DNA of 64,000 bases from Chryseobacterium gleum (GTDB lineage: Bacteria; Bacteroidota; Bacteroidia; Flavobacteriales; Weeksellaceae): NCBI RefSeq assembly GCF_900636535.1, contig NZ_LR134289.1:5109501-5173500 (forward strand). Reading direction: 5' to 3'. Below, in pieces: positions 43,996 to 53,002 of this stretch. The notes under the pieces are model-generated. The model saw only the letters and a program-made list of their open reading frames with translations, did not search any database and was not told the DNA's origin. A program made the translations under genes and the position numbers. Numbering within the stretch: position 1 is the first letter of the stretch; each line of letters opens with the position of its first letter.

Positions 43996-45958
43996 GGATG
44001 TTGAGTTCTATATTAATTGCTGTTCCCTGGTCATCGGAATTGATTTCCATTTTTCCTTTCAGATAATTAACTCTGTTTTTCAGGTTGCGCAGACCCATAC
44101 TTTGGGTAGTGTTTTCTATATTTTTATCAAACCCTTTTCCGTTATCTTCAATCGTAATCAGAAAATTATCGCCGGATTGCGAGCATTGAAGCAAAATACT
44201 GCTGGCTTCGGCATGTTTTACAGCATTGGCTAATAACTCCTGTACAATCCGGTAAATATTAAGCTGGATATTTAATGGTAATGCTTTATCAATATCAATA
44301 GCCTGAAAGTCAATGTCGAGATTTTTTCTGCTGTAAAATTCACACAAGTCGTTTATGGCTGTTTCCAAACCAAAATTAAGCAATGATTCAGGCATTAAAT
44401 TTCTAGCTACATGACGGAGCTCACTTACAGAATTGTCCAGCTGTCCGAGAATTTTATAAAACTCCTGATCCTTTTCCGGGTTTAAATGACTGGAAGACCA
44501 GGTTGAAAAATTGATCTTTACACCAGCCAGCATGCCGCCAAGACCGTCGTGAAGATCCCTTGCAATACGTTCTCTTTCCCTTTCCTCACCATCAAGAATG
44601 GCTTTGGTTAATGACAATTCTTCCTTTTGCTTAATATCATTGAGTTTTTGCTCGTTTATTTTTTTGTTTTTTCTGAAAATAACCAGCAAAAAGATGAGAA
44701 GACTTAGCACAAGCAATAGGACAAGTCCCATTCCCCACAGATAAGAATTCTTTTTGTTGACTTCAAGATCTTTTTGATTTTTCTCAGCATTTAAGGTTGC
44801 GATTTTTCTTTCTTTTTCAGCAGTATTGAATTTAGTTTCGAGTTTATTGATTTCAAGCTTAACACTTTCGGTATTCAAACTATCGTTAAGTTTAGAATAT
44901 TTCTGTTCCCACAGCAGCGCTTCTTTAGTGTCTCCCAATTCTTCGCTAAGCAGGGATAGCTGCTTATAAAAGGTTTTTCTGTTATTCAGATCAATAGCCA
45001 GAGACTTTTCTGTTAAAACATCTTCCAGAGTAGTTTTAGCCTCCTTATATCTTTTAAGTTTCTTTAAAATGTCAAACTTGTTGAAATAAAACATTTGAGC
45101 CAGAAGGTTCTGGTTGTACTTTCTGGTATAAAAAATTCCTTTTTCTATTACAGGGAGCGCTTCTTCATTCTTTTGCCGGGTAATATACAAAAGGGTTTTG
45201 CTGTAATAATAATAGGCATTGGATGAAGATTCAGGATATGATCTGATGAGTTTTTCGGCTTTATTCAAATACTTTTCAGCCTGATCTCCATTAGCCTGAT
45301 AGCAGAAATTGTTGGCAGAATTGAGATAGGTAAAAAATAGCTCAGCAGAATTCGGGTATTGTTTTTCAAGAATTTTCAGAGCTTTATTATTGTAACCTTC
45401 AGCTTTTTTAAACTGGGCATTATAAGTAAGAATCACTGCAAGCTGAGTATACAGAAATCCCAGGTTTCTGCTGTTTCTATATTTTTCAACCAGCGGGATG
45501 CTCTTTTCAAGCATGATTTTAACCAAAGGAACATAACCCTCTTTATCCTTTTGTGAAACTCCGTAGCTGTACCAGGCAAGGGCCTGAAGAAAATCGGATT
45601 CTTCATTTTTAAATTTAGATAAAGAGCGGATAGCCTGTTGATAGGAAGCTGCAGCTTTCTTCTTATTTCTGTCCAGGTTATATTGTCCTTCGTAATAGTA
45701 ATATTTGGCCGAAATAAAAGGCTGGTTTCGAGCCAGGGTTTTTCCGTTGGAAAGGTATCGCTTACTTAAAACAGAATCACTGTTACGGAAATAATTGGAT
45801 AAAAGGAAAGATGCCGTTGCTTTTGAAATATCAGCGTAGTTTCCTTTTGTAATGTTTTGTAAGCTGTCTATATATGATTTTTCATTAAGCGGAATGATTT
45901 GTTGGGATTGTAACGCAAAAGATAAAAACAGGCTTAACAGGACAAATAATCTCTTCAT
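43985..45958 (-). CDS. TPR-containing sensor histidine kinase (HisKA_3 type)
   Basis: A 657-aa kinase with a cleavable or anchored N-terminal signal (MKRLFVLLSLFLSFALQSQ) and a periplasmic TPR array (for example YYLRYEGQYNLDR-like and KKAEGYNNKALKILEKQ repeats) to about residue 390. One membrane helix follows (LWGMGLVLLLVLSLLIFLLVIF). The cytosolic part has the HisKA_3 motif ERERIARDLHDGLGGM with the phospho-His and an HATPase domain (QELLANAVKHA with the N box; ITIEDNGKGFD and MGLRNLKNRV). It pairs with the response regulator encoded next. The signal sensed through the TPRs is unknown. Confidence 0.93.
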   Translation of the reverse strand: MKRLFVLLSLFLSFALQSQQIIPLNEKSYIDSLQNITKGNYADISKATASFLLSNYFRNSDSVLSKRYLSNGKTLARNQPFISAKYYYYEGQYNLDRNKKKAAASYQQAIRSLSKFKNEESDFLQALAWYSYGVSQKDKEGYVPLVKIMLEKSIPLVEKYRNSRNLGFLYTQLAVILTYNAQFKKAEGYNNKALKILEKQYPNSAELFFTYLNSANNFCYQANGDQAEKYLNKAEKLIRSYPESSSNAYYYYSKTLLYITRQKNEEALPVIEKGIFYTRKYNQNLLAQMFYFNKFDILKKLKRYKEAKTTLEDVLTEKSLAIDLNNRKTFYKQLSLLSEELGDTKEALLWEQKYSKLNDSLNTESVKLEINKLETKFNTAEKERKIATLNAEKNQKDLEVNKKNSYLWGMGLVLLLVLSLLIFLLVIFRKNKKINEQKLNDIKQKEELSLTKAILDGEERERERIARDLHDGLGGMLAGVKINFSTWSSSHLNPEKDQEFYKILGQLDNSVSELRHVARNLMPESLLNFGLETAINDLCEFYSRKNLDIDFQAIDIDKALPLNIQLNIYRIVQELLANAVKHAEASSILLQCSQSGDNFLITIEDNGKGFDKNIENTTQSMGLRNLKNRVNYLKGKMEINSDDQGTAINIELNIHGE

Positions 45959-46063
45959 TATAGATCAATTCTGAAAAATATTTTTTTAACGCTCAATTTA
46001 ATTAAAAAAAATAGCATAAAAAATACCAGAATTTAGGTAGAAAAAATTACTTGTTTTTCAGGA

Positions 46064-46094
46064 TTGATAGACGTAGATGAGGCTCATAGCTTTG
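46064..46094 (+). promoter_or_regulatory. Promoter of the second small lipoprotein gene
   Basis: TTG at 46064-46066 and TAGCTTTG at 46087-46094, separated by 20 bases, fit the Bacteroidota -33/-7 consensus. The start codon at 46157 lies about 60 bases beyond, leaving a normal leader. Confidence 0.6.
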
Positions 46095-46156
46095 CACATA
46101 TCAAATCATGAATCATAGAATATTCAATATAGTAACTAAAATTTAAACAAAAGATT

Positions 46157-46573
46157 ATGAAAAAAATGAGTATGAATCAGCTGTTAAGAGGCGCATTCAT
46201 TGCAGTAATAGCAACAATGCTGATTGGATTTACAGCGTCATGCAGTAAAGATGATGATGATAATGTGAATGGAGCAGGGAAAAGTCATAAAGTGGTCTTT
46301 AAAGCAATCGCTTCTTCAGGCAGTAATATTGAGGTAGCGGTGTACGGAATTGATGGTAACCCTACCACTGCAACAAGTCTTAGCGGAACAACATGGAGCA
46401 GCCCTGAGGTAACATCAGAACCGGGAGCATACAACGCAACTGTTGGAGTAAACGCTGTCGGACCGGATGCTTCTGCAACTTTGAAAGTTCAGATCTGGGT
46501 AGACGGAGAGCTGAAGAAAGAAGGAACTTCCAGCGGACAGTATTTGTCGGCTACTGCAAGCTATACATTTTAA
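46157..46573 (+). CDS. Small lipoprotein, MmpS-like fold (probable), paralogue of the one at 42879
   Basis: A 138-aa lipoprotein; the signal MKKMSMNQLLRGAFIAVIATMLIGFTASC is followed by the acidic stretch SKDDDDNV as in the paralogue. The mature domain is beta-rich: HKVVFKAIASSGSNIEVAVYGIDG, LSGTTWSSPEVT, and ATLKVQIWVDGELKKEGTSSGQYLSATASYTF. The last block strongly suggests an MmpS-type beta-sandwich. It is divergent from the TPR sensor kinase gene and ends before a strong bidirectional terminator. Function unknown; a ligand or target of the two-component system is possible. Confidence 0.82.
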   Translation: MKKMSMNQLLRGAFIAVIATMLIGFTASCSKDDDDNVNGAGKSHKVVFKAIASSGSNIEVAVYGIDGNPTTATSLSGTTWSSPEVTSEPGAYNATVGVNAVGPDASATLKVQIWVDGELKKEGTSSGQYLSATASYTF

Positions 46574-46595
46574 TATTAAATTTATTTAGGAAATG

Positions 46596-46629
46596 AAATC
46601 GGCGCTGAGATTCATCTCAGCGCCGATTT
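46596..46629. terminator. Strong bidirectional terminator before tyrS
   Basis: AAATCGGCGCTGAGAT (46596-46611) pairs over all 16 bases with ATCTCAGCGCCGATTT (46614-46629), with a TC loop, and T residues follow. It serves the convergent lipoprotein and tyrS genes. Confidence 0.93.
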
Positions 46630-46646
46630 TTATATGGTCTTTCAGA

Positions 46647-47942
46647 TTAGCCTACTTTGACAATAAAGTAGCTTTTTTTGCCCTTTTGTAACAATAAGAA
46701 TTTACCATCAATAAGATCTGTTTCATTAGCTGTAAAAGTATCATTCACTTTTTGCTTGTTGACTGAGATGGCGTTTCCTTTAATCTCTCTTTGTGCCTCA
46801 CTCTTCGATTTTAAGAAGCCTGATTTTTCAGAAAGAAGATCAACAATATTCACTCCCAGAACATCAGCTTTTGCAATTTCTTTTTGAGGAACACCGTCAA
46901 AAACTTCCAGGAAAGTTTCCTCATCAAGGCTTACCAGATCTTCAGCCGTAGAACGGCCGAAAAGAATTTCAGAAGCTTTCAATGCTTTTTCATACTCTTC
47001 TCTCCCATGTACCCAAACGGTAACTTCTTCTGCAAGTTTCTTCTGTAGCTTTCTTTCGTGTGGGGCTGTTTTATGTTCTTCAATTAAAGCTTCAATTTCT
47101 TCTTTTCCTAAGAAAGTGTAGAACTTGATGAATCTTTCAGCATCTTCATCAGTAGCATTCAGCCAGAATTGGTAGAATTTGTAAGGAGATGTCTTCTTTT
47201 TATCCAGCCAGTAATTTTCCCCACTTTCAGACTTTCCGAATTTGGAACCATCAGCTTTTGTGATCAAAGGAACCGTTAATGCAAATGCTTCACCCTGAGC
47301 TTTTCTACGGATCAGTTCTGTTCCTGTTGTGATATTTCCCCACTGATCAGAACCTCCCATCTGCAGTTTTACATTATTGTTCTGGTATAGATGAAGGAAA
47401 TCATACCCCTGGATGAGCTGGTAAGTGAATTCTGTAAAACTCATTCCGTCTGCACCGCCTTCTCCTGAGAATCTTTTCTTTACAGAATCTTTAGCCATCA
47501 TATAATTGACAGTGATATTCTTCCCGATATTTTTAGCAAAATCAAGGAAAGAAATATTCTTCATCCAGTCGTAGTTGTTAACCAGCTCTGCTTTGTTTGG
47601 CTCGTTTCCTTCAAAATTTAAGAATTTTGAAAGTTGGTTCTTTAAACAGTCAACATAATGTAAAAGGGTTTCCTCATCCAGAAGATTTCTCTCTGCTGAT
47701 TTTCCTGACGGATCTCCGATCATTCCTGTAGCACCTCCTACCAAAGCAATAGGCTTATGGCCATGCTGCTGGAAGTGAGCTAAGATTTTTATCTGGATAA
47801 GACTTCCGATATGTAAAGAATCGGCAGTAGGATCAAAACCAATATATGCAGTAGTTACCTCTTTATTCAGTTGTTCATCGGTTCCAGGCATCATATCGGC
47901 AAAAAGACCACGCCATTTCAGTTCTTCTATAAAGGAATTCAT
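46647..47942 (-). CDS. tyrS: Tyrosyl-tRNA synthetase
   Basis: A 431-aa class I synthetase charging tRNA-Tyr. It has [18 protein letters not shown] (HIGH-like motif), [17 protein letters not shown], the tyrosine pocket [26 protein letters not shown] and the KMSKS-like loop [13 protein letters not shown]. The C-terminal S4 RNA-binding region ends [17 protein letters not shown]. Upstream on the minus strand TATCTTTG at 47971-47978 fits the -7 consensus. It is a housekeeping gene in a single-gene unit. Confidence 0.96.
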   Translation of the reverse strand: MNSFIEELKWRGLFADMMPGTDEQLNKEVTTAYIGFDPTADSLHIGSLIQIKILAHFQQHGHKPIALVGGATGMIGDPSGKSAERNLLDEETLLHYVDCLKNQLSKFLNFEGNEPNKAELVNNYDWMKNISFLDFAKNIGKNITVNYMMAKDSVKKRFSGEGGADGMSFTEFTYQLIQGYDFLHLYQNNNVKLQMGGSDQWGNITTGTELIRRKAQGEAFALTVPLITKADGSKFGKSESGENYWLDKKKTSPYKFYQFWLNATDEDAERFIKFYTFLGKEEIEALIEEHKTAPHERKLQKKLAEEVTVWVHGREEYEKALKASEILFGRSTAEDLVSLDEETFLEVFDGVPQKEIAKADVLGVNIVDLLSEKSGFLKSKSEAQREIKGNAISVNKQKVNDTFTANETDLIDGKFLLLQKGKKSYFIVKVG

Positions 47943-47999
47943 TGATTTTTAACTTTAAAATTTTAAGATGCAAAGATAATAAATTCAGAAGTATTAAGG

Positions 48000-48175
48000 G
48001 GAAAAAAGCAAAACAGCAAAAGGGCAAAAATGCAAAAAAGATTAATGGTAAATTGTGAAGCGATTTTTTGTAGCTATATTGGAACAATGCAAATATTATA
48101 CAATAAATGATTAATCTGCTATTTTGCTGTTTTACCGTTTTGCCTTTTAGCCTTTTTACCACTTTACCCTTCCCA
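48000..48175. repeat. Imperfect inverted repeat of A/G-rich and T/C-rich arms
   Basis: The left arm (about 48000-48045, GCAAAACAGCAAAAGGGCAA) is complementary in an imperfect, iterated way to the right arm (about 48117-48175, GTTTTACCGTTTTGCCTTTT). A second copy is at 60888-60975, sharing the GGTTTTGCCTTTTTACC theme. It is probably a dispersed intergenic repeat rather than a gene; the 95-codon frame here is a by-product. Confidence 0.65.
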
Positions 48176-48178
48176 TCC

Positions 48179-48209
48179 TTTGTTTTTCACCCCAAATACT
48201 CTATATTTG
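48179..48209 (+). promoter_or_regulatory. Promoter of the ECF sigma gene, TTTG-N19-TATATTTG
   Basis: TTTG at 48179-48182 and TATATTTG at 48202-48209 with exactly 19 bases between them. Transcription should start near 48213-48216, at the ATG at 48216, suggesting a leaderless or near-leaderless mRNA and ruling out the longer frame from 48180. Confidence 0.75.
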
Positions 48210-48215
48210 TTAGTA

Positions 48216-48776
48216 ATGAACGACGAACAGCTATTCCTGCTCATCCAGAAGGCCAAAGATAAAGACCAGAAGGCCCAGACTAAACTCATTAATGTTTTTT
48301 GGGTGGACGTTTTCTCATTTGTGATGAAGAAGGTGAAAGACGAAAATGATGCCGATGAAATTACTGTAAATGTTTTTTCAAAAGTACTTTCGAAACTGGA
48401 TATGTTTGATCCTCATTTTCAGTTTAAAACCTGGGTGCTGACTATTGCCCAGAATACCGTAATTGATTTCTGGAGAAAAAAGAACCGTGACACTGAAGAT
48501 GCCGTTGAAAACCTTGACGAAGTTAAAAATCAATATGCAAAATCTCCGGAAGAACTTCTGATTTCCGAAGAAGAACAGAAGAAAATCATCAAAACCATAG
48601 AATCCCTGGATGCCAATTATCAGGATATTATTAAACTGAGATTTTTTGAAGAAAAAAGCATCAAGGAAATTGCTGAAGAACTGGGTATTTCGGTAGCGAA
48701 TACCAAAGTACGGGTAATGCGCGCTAAAAAAGTCTTAGCTGAATTGTTGAAGAATAATGAATTTGATGATAATTAA
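48216..48776 (+). CDS. ECF-type RNA polymerase sigma factor
   Basis: A 186-aa sigma-70 family protein (start ATG 48216, MNDEQLFLLIQKAKDKDQKA, fixed by the promoter). Region 2 spans about 20-80 (FWVDVFSFVMKKVKDENDADEITVNVFSKVLSKLDMFDPHFQFKTWVLTIAQNTVIDFWRKKNRD) and region 4 about 125-180 (IESLDANYQDIIKLRFFEEKSIKEIAEELGISVANTKVRVMRAKKVL). It matches canonical ECF sigma factors much better than the defence-island protein at 8245. No anti-sigma gene is adjacent. It is common in flavobacteria; its regulon is unknown. Confidence 0.94.
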   Translation: MNDEQLFLLIQKAKDKDQKAQTKLINVFWVDVFSFVMKKVKDENDADEITVNVFSKVLSKLDMFDPHFQFKTWVLTIAQNTVIDFWRKKNRDTEDAVENLDEVKNQYAKSPEELLISEEEQKKIIKTIESLDANYQDIIKLRFFEEKSIKEIAEELGISVANTKVRVMRAKKVLAELLKNNEFDDN

Positions 48777-48806
48777 ATATCAGAAAAGTCAATTCTATTC
48801 AATAGG

Positions 48807-48860
48807 AACGGGCTTTAGCCCGTTCACTAAAAATTAAAATTCAAAATTGGCTTTAGCCAA
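48807..48860. repeat. Paired GGCTTTAGCC hairpins
   Basis: AACGGGCTTTAGCCCGTT (48807-48824) and TTGGCTTTAGCCAA (48847-48860) are two hairpins sharing the GGCTTTAGCC core. Such elements are dispersed between genes in this group and can act as terminators for the convergent genes on either side. Confidence 0.75.
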
Positions 48861-48883
48861 AACTTAAATCCCACGGTTTTTAT

Positions 48884-49516
48884 TTAAAAATACACTTCCT
48901 CTTTTGTTTTTGGAAGCACTATTTTTTGTTGCTTTTCCTGATTTCTGTTTTGAAGATTGATCTTTACTCCTTTTTTAATATAAGTTTCTTTTAAAGACTT
49001 ACCATATTCAGCAGTATTTTCTACCTCTTTTGAATAGTTCAGCTGTCCTGTAGAAAGGTTAAAATCAATATCCTTCCAGTAATCTCCCGGCCTTCCTGAA
49101 GTGGAAGAAGTTCCTATTAATTCAAAATGTCCGTTCTGATATCGGTATTTATCTGTTACATTCCATTTCCAGCTGCTTCCTCCATTCTGTGAAATGATCA
49201 GAATTCCTTTTTCAATTTTGGTTTCCCCATAAGGATCTCCCATCATTCCGCCTGCACGGCTTTCCATTACTGCATTTCTTGATTTTTCCAGGATCGTCCA
49301 TTTTCCGTTCACTTTTTTCAGGATCTGAATTTCACGCATGTTTCCCATATCCGTGGTATCCTTGGTGTTGTAAACAATTACTTTTTCAGGAATTTTGTCA
49401 CCATCAAGATCTCCGTCTACCGTTTCGATGACCGTAGAACCTACCGGTTGCAGCTGTTCCTGAGCAAAACAGAATACTCCGCATACCATCAATAAAAGAA
49501 ATAATATTGTTCTCAT
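48884..49516 (-). CDS. Secreted protein of unknown function (210 aa)
   Basis: I place the start at ATG 49516 (MRTILFLLLMVCGVFCFAQ, a good Sec signal) instead of the longer frame from 49573. The mature part begins EQLQPVGSTVIETVDGDLDGDKIPEKVIVYNTKDTTD, a calcium-like DGDLDGDKIPE loop of the kind found in VCBS/dockerin-like secreted proteins of flavobacteria. The C-terminal region is basic. I do not recognise a catalytic motif. It stands alone between an ECF sigma gene and lipA. Confidence 0.75.
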   Translation of the reverse strand: MRTILFLLLMVCGVFCFAQEQLQPVGSTVIETVDGDLDGDKIPEKVIVYNTKDTTDMGNMREIQILKKVNGKWTILEKSRNAVMESRAGGMMGDPYGETKIEKGILIISQNGGSSWKWNVTDKYRYQNGHFELIGTSSTSGRPGDYWKDIDFNLSTGQLNYSKEVENTAEYGKSLKETYIKKGVKINLQNRNQEKQQKIVLPKTKEEVYF

Positions 49517-49631
49517 AAGAATATTTTGGAGCCATAAATATACAAATGAATTTCGGATGATCAGTTTCATCAATATTTCCGGTTGATGGTTTCCATTAAA
49601 AATTCCTTAACTTTGAACTTCAATTTTAGAA

Positions 49632-50498
49632 ATGGAAAATTCAGTTCAAGACACTACCGTTCAAAAACCAAAATGGATCCGCGTAAAACTTCCTACCGGA
49701 AAGAATTACAGAGAGCTGAGAACTTTGGTTGATAAATATAAATTAAATACCATTTGCCAAAGCGGAAGCTGCCCAAATATGGGAGAATGCTGGGGTGAAG
49801 GTACAGCTACTTTCATGATTTTAGGAAATATCTGTACCAGAAGCTGTGGATTCTGTGGTGTAAAAACAGGAAAACCTCTCGATGTCAACTGGGATGAACC
49901 TGAAAAAGTGGCAAGATCTATCAAATTGATGAAGATCAAACATGCCGTTCTTACTTCTGTAGACCGCGATGATCTGAAAGATATGGGTTCTATTCTTTGG
50001 GGAGAAACAGTAAATGCTGTCAGAAGAATTTCTCCGGGAACCACAATGGAAACCCTGATTCCGGATTTCCAGGGTATTACAAAACACCTTGACAGACTCG
50101 TAGAAGTGGCGCCTGAAGTGATCTCTCACAATATGGAAACAGTAAAACGTCTTACCAGAGAAGTGAGAATCCAGGCAAAATACGAAAGAAGTCTTGAAGT
50201 ATTAAGATATCTGAAAGAAGCCGGACAAAGAAGAACCAAAACAGGAGTAATGCTTGGATTGGGTGAAACCAAAGATGAGGTTTTCCAGACTATTGAAGAT
50301 ATCAGAAATGCCAATGTAGATGTAATTACACTTGGTCAATATCTGCAACCGACTAAAAAACATCTTCCTGTAAAAAAATTCATTACTCCGGAAGAGTTTG
50401 ATGAATTCGGAGATTTTGCAAGAAGTTTAGGGTTCAGACACGTTGAAAGCTCTCCTCTTGTAAGAAGTTCTTACCACGCAGAAAAACATATTCATTAA
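49632..50498 (+). CDS. lipA: Lipoyl synthase
   Basis: A 288-aa radical SAM enzyme inserting sulfur into octanoyl groups. The auxiliary cluster ligands are in [12 protein letters not shown], and the radical SAM motif is CTRSCGFC within [35 protein letters not shown] and [14 protein letters not shown] complete the family pattern. Upstream TAACTTTG (49608-49615) fits the -7 consensus with TTG 22 bases before it. It is a single-gene unit closed by a hairpin at 50504-50530. Confidence 0.97.
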   Translation: MENSVQDTTVQKPKWIRVKLPTGKNYRELRTLVDKYKLNTICQSGSCPNMGECWGEGTATFMILGNICTRSCGFCGVKTGKPLDVNWDEPEKVARSIKLMKIKHAVLTSVDRDDLKDMGSILWGETVNAVRRISPGTTMETLIPDFQGITKHLDRLVEVAPEVISHNMETVKRLTREVRIQAKYERSLEVLRYLKEAGQRRTKTGVMLGLGETKDEVFQTIEDIRNANVDVITLGQYLQPTKKHLPVKKFITPEEFDEFGDFARSLGFRHVESSPLVRSSYHAEKHIH

Positions 50499-50503
50499 AA
50501 TAT

Positions 50504-50530
50504 AAACCGTTCAGCAATGAGCGGTTTTTT
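50504..50530 (+). terminator. Terminator of lipA
   Basis: AAACCG at 50504 pairs with CGGTTT near 50522-50527 with an internal TCA/TGA extension (one mismatch), followed by a T run. Confidence 0.75.
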
Positions 50531-50623
50531 GTTTTTTAAGTAGCAGGTAGCAGGTAGCGGATTATAGGTGACTGGGATTAGCTAATGAATGTGGCAATCT
50601 TTACAATAACCACTGTCATCATT

Positions 50624-50644
50624 CCCATCCTTTGGAGGGGTGGT
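50624..50644. repeat. Fragment of the dispersed CCCCTCC/GGAGGGG repeat
   Basis: CCCATCCTTTGGAGGGGTGG (50624-50643) corresponds to the first hairpin of the fuller copy at 54729-54778. It lies between lipA and the AraC gene. Confidence 0.6.
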
Positions 50645-50651
50645 CTAAAAT

Positions 50652-51551
50652 CTACTTATTACAAACTGTTTCCCTGGTAATAGGTGCAATTTTTCCATTG
50701 ATTTCAATAGGTCTGAAATGCTTTTTCTTAAACTCAGAAGGTGTTTCTCCTGTATGCTGCTTGAATAGTTTATTAAAATACGAAAGACTCTCAAAACCTA
50801 CCTGAAAACAGACTTCTGTTACAGACTGATCCTTCAGAAGAAATATTTTAGCCTGATTGATCCTGTAATTGTTAACAAAATCTGTAAATGTCATGTTGGT
50901 CTGCTTTTTAAAATAACGGCAGAAAGCCGGAGTACTCAGACTCACAATTTCTGCAATTTCATTCACATTAGGTTTTCTGTCATAATTTTCGTGAATATAA
51001 TCGTAGATGGTTCCCATTCTGATTTTATCATTCAGAAACCATTTGATTCTGGTATCTTCTTTATTAAGTTCTTTCACTTCCGTTGAATCTGCGAGAATCT
51101 GTAAAATTTCAATCAATCCCATCAAAGACTCAAAAGAGCTTTTATCTTTAATAATCTGCAGCTTTTCAATAACTGTATTTTTGGTTTCTCCGGAGAATGA
51201 TAATCCGAGATAAGAACGTTCTAAAAGCACTTTGATATTTTCAAATTCAGGAACAGGAAGAATAATATCCTGAAGAAAGCTTTCCCGCATCTGTACGACA
51301 AGCTGTTTGCATTCAGTCTGAATACCGTAATCAAAATTAAGATGAGGAACATTGGAGCCTATCAGCAGAAGATCACTGTCTGTAAAACCTGAAATATTTT
51401 TCCCAACATGCCGGATGCCATTCACTGCTTCTACATATACCAGTTCAATTTCCGGATGATAATGCCAGAAAAAACAGTTTTTCAGGGAAGGGGCAAACAA
51501 TTTGAATGATTTCCCTTTTTCAAATTCAATAATTTCTTTCTGGATTTTCAT
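50652..51551 (-). CDS. AraC-family regulator with cupin-like sensor domain
   Basis: A 299-aa regulator. A beta-rich N-terminal domain (FFWHYHPEIELVYVEAVNGIRHVGKNISGFTDSDLLLIGSNVPHLNFDYG) has the shape of a cupin ligand pocket. The C-terminal AraC domain has two HTH segments (VNEIAEIVSLSTPAFCRYFKKQTNMTFTDFVNNYRI and VTEVCFQVGFESLSYFNKLFKQHTGETPSEFKK). It is divergent from an MFS transporter gene with 172 bases between starts, so that transporter is the likely target. Confidence 0.92.
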   Translation of the reverse strand: MKIQKEIIEFEKGKSFKLFAPSLKNCFFWHYHPEIELVYVEAVNGIRHVGKNISGFTDSDLLLIGSNVPHLNFDYGIQTECKQLVVQMRESFLQDIILPVPEFENIKVLLERSYLGLSFSGETKNTVIEKLQIIKDKSSFESLMGLIEILQILADSTEVKELNKEDTRIKWFLNDKIRMGTIYDYIHENYDRKPNVNEIAEIVSLSTPAFCRYFKKQTNMTFTDFVNNYRINQAKIFLLKDQSVTEVCFQVGFESLSYFNKLFKQHTGETPSEFKKKHFRPIEINGKIAPITRETVCNK

Positions 51552-51723
51552 CTTGTTCTGTTTTGATTATTTCTGAATTTAAAATTAATTAAAAAGGTTA
51601 ATATGGAGCAAATTTTTATCATTCAAAGAGAAGTGAATTTCAAAATTTCTTTCGAATTTTGCACTTTCAAAACAGAAGTGAACAAGTGATTAAAAAAATT
51701 AATTCAGAAAAGATTTAGATATA

Positions 51724-52926
51724 ATGAAGATTGATAGAAGAATAATACCACTGGCTATCGGTGGTTTGGGAATAGGAACTACGGAATTTACCGTAATGGG
51801 ACTGTTACCGGATATAGCAAAAACACTACAGATTACAATACCGCAGGCCGGTCATTTGATTTCAGCTTATGCCATGGGGGTGGTGATCGGGGCTCCCATT
51901 CTGATCGGATATTCCGTAAAATTTCCGCCTAAAAAGGTCCTGATGGCTTTTATGATCCTTTTTACACTGTTTAACGCTCTTTCTGCAATTGCTCCTGGAT
52001 ACAACAGTATGTTAGCTATCCGTTTTCTGTCCGGACTGCCTCACGGTGCTTTCTTCGGAGTAGGAACAGTGGTTGCTTCAAGAATGGCTGGAAAAGGAAA
52101 AGAGGCATTTTATATATCCATGATGTTTACCGGGCTTACGGTTGCCAATCTTGCAATGGTTCCTCTGGTTACTTATATCGGACATATCTTCCATTGGAGA
52201 CTGTACTTTGCGATTGTAGCAGTGATTGGACTTTTTGCCATTCTATTTTTAAAACTTTGGCTTCCGAATCTGGAATCCAACCAGAATACTCATTTCATGG
52301 AAGAACTGAAGTTCCTTAAAAATAAACAGTCGTGGCTGGTATTGGCTATTACAGCAATCGGATTTGGAGGACTTTTTACATGGTTAAGCTATATTACCCC
52401 TCTGATGACCATTGTTGCCGGAATCAAAAGCAGTCAGATGGCTTATGTAATGGTTCTTGCCGGAGCCGGTATGGTGGTAGGAAATCTTGTGGGAGGCGTT
52501 GTTTCAGATAAATTAGGTCCTGAAAAGACCTGTGTACTCCTGATCTTCCTGATGATGATTTCCCTTGGAGGAGTTTTCTTCCTTGCAGAGTATAAAAATA
52601 TTGCTTTGGTACTTACATTTATGTGCGGTGCTTTATCAATGTCTATCGCATCACCCATCAATATTATGATGATGAAAGCTGCCCCGAAAAGTGAAATGAT
52701 GGCTGCCGCTTTTATGCAGGCCGGTTTTAATATTGCGAATGCAATGGGAGCTTTTCTTGGAGGAATTCCTTTGGAATACGGGTATTCATTCAATTATCCT
52801 TCACTGGTAGGAGTGGGGATGACCTTTATTGGTTTGGTTGTAAGTATAAGATATATGTATCTGTACAGAACTCAGACTCAAAATGAAGAGGAAACTGTTG
52901 CAGAGTGTGTTTCCTGTGATCAATAA
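51724..52926 (+). CDS. MFS transporter (AraJ/sugar-efflux-like)
   Basis: A 400-aa twelve-helix major facilitator. The conserved start IIPLAIGGLGIGTTEFTVMGLLPDIAKTLQITIPQAGHLISAYAMGVVIGAPIL and the loop GYSVKFPPKKVLMAF are typical of the DHA1 AraJ/YdhP subfamily. It should export a small molecule, perhaps an arabinose-like sugar or drug. It is divergent from the AraC-type regulator at 51551. Two Cys at the C-terminus (ECVSCDQ) are unusual. It ends in a strong hairpin at 52955-52989. Confidence 0.92.
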   Translation: MKIDRRIIPLAIGGLGIGTTEFTVMGLLPDIAKTLQITIPQAGHLISAYAMGVVIGAPILIGYSVKFPPKKVLMAFMILFTLFNALSAIAPGYNSMLAIRFLSGLPHGAFFGVGTVVASRMAGKGKEAFYISMMFTGLTVANLAMVPLVTYIGHIFHWRLYFAIVAVIGLFAILFLKLWLPNLESNQNTHFMEELKFLKNKQSWLVLAITAIGFGGLFTWLSYITPLMTIVAGIKSSQMAYVMVLAGAGMVVGNLVGGVVSDKLGPEKTCVLLIFLMMISLGGVFFLAEYKNIALVLTFMCGALSMSIASPINIMMMKAAPKSEMMAAAFMQAGFNIANAMGAFLGGIPLEYGYSFNYPSLVGVGMTFIGLVVSIRYMYLYRTQTQNEEETVAECVSCDQ

Positions 52927-52954
52927 GTGTACGGTTATTATAGCTGAAGATAAA

Positions 52955-52989
52955 AAAAGAACCTGTTTCAGAGAGAAACAGGTTCTTTT
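52955..52989. terminator. Bidirectional terminator of the MFS gene
   Basis: AAAAGAACCTGTTTC (52955-52969) and GAAACAGGTTCTTTT (52975-52989) pair along 15 bases around a 5-base loop. The arms begin and end in A and T runs, fitting the convergent genes at 52926 (+) and 53003 (-). Confidence 0.9.
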
Positions 52990-53002
52990 GTATAAGATAA
53001 GT

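Noticed and set aside
47875..48162. 95-aa open frame on the minus strand
   Set aside because: It covers the tyrS start and a low-complexity inverted repeat; its composition (runs of Leu/Phe) is a by-product of the repeat.
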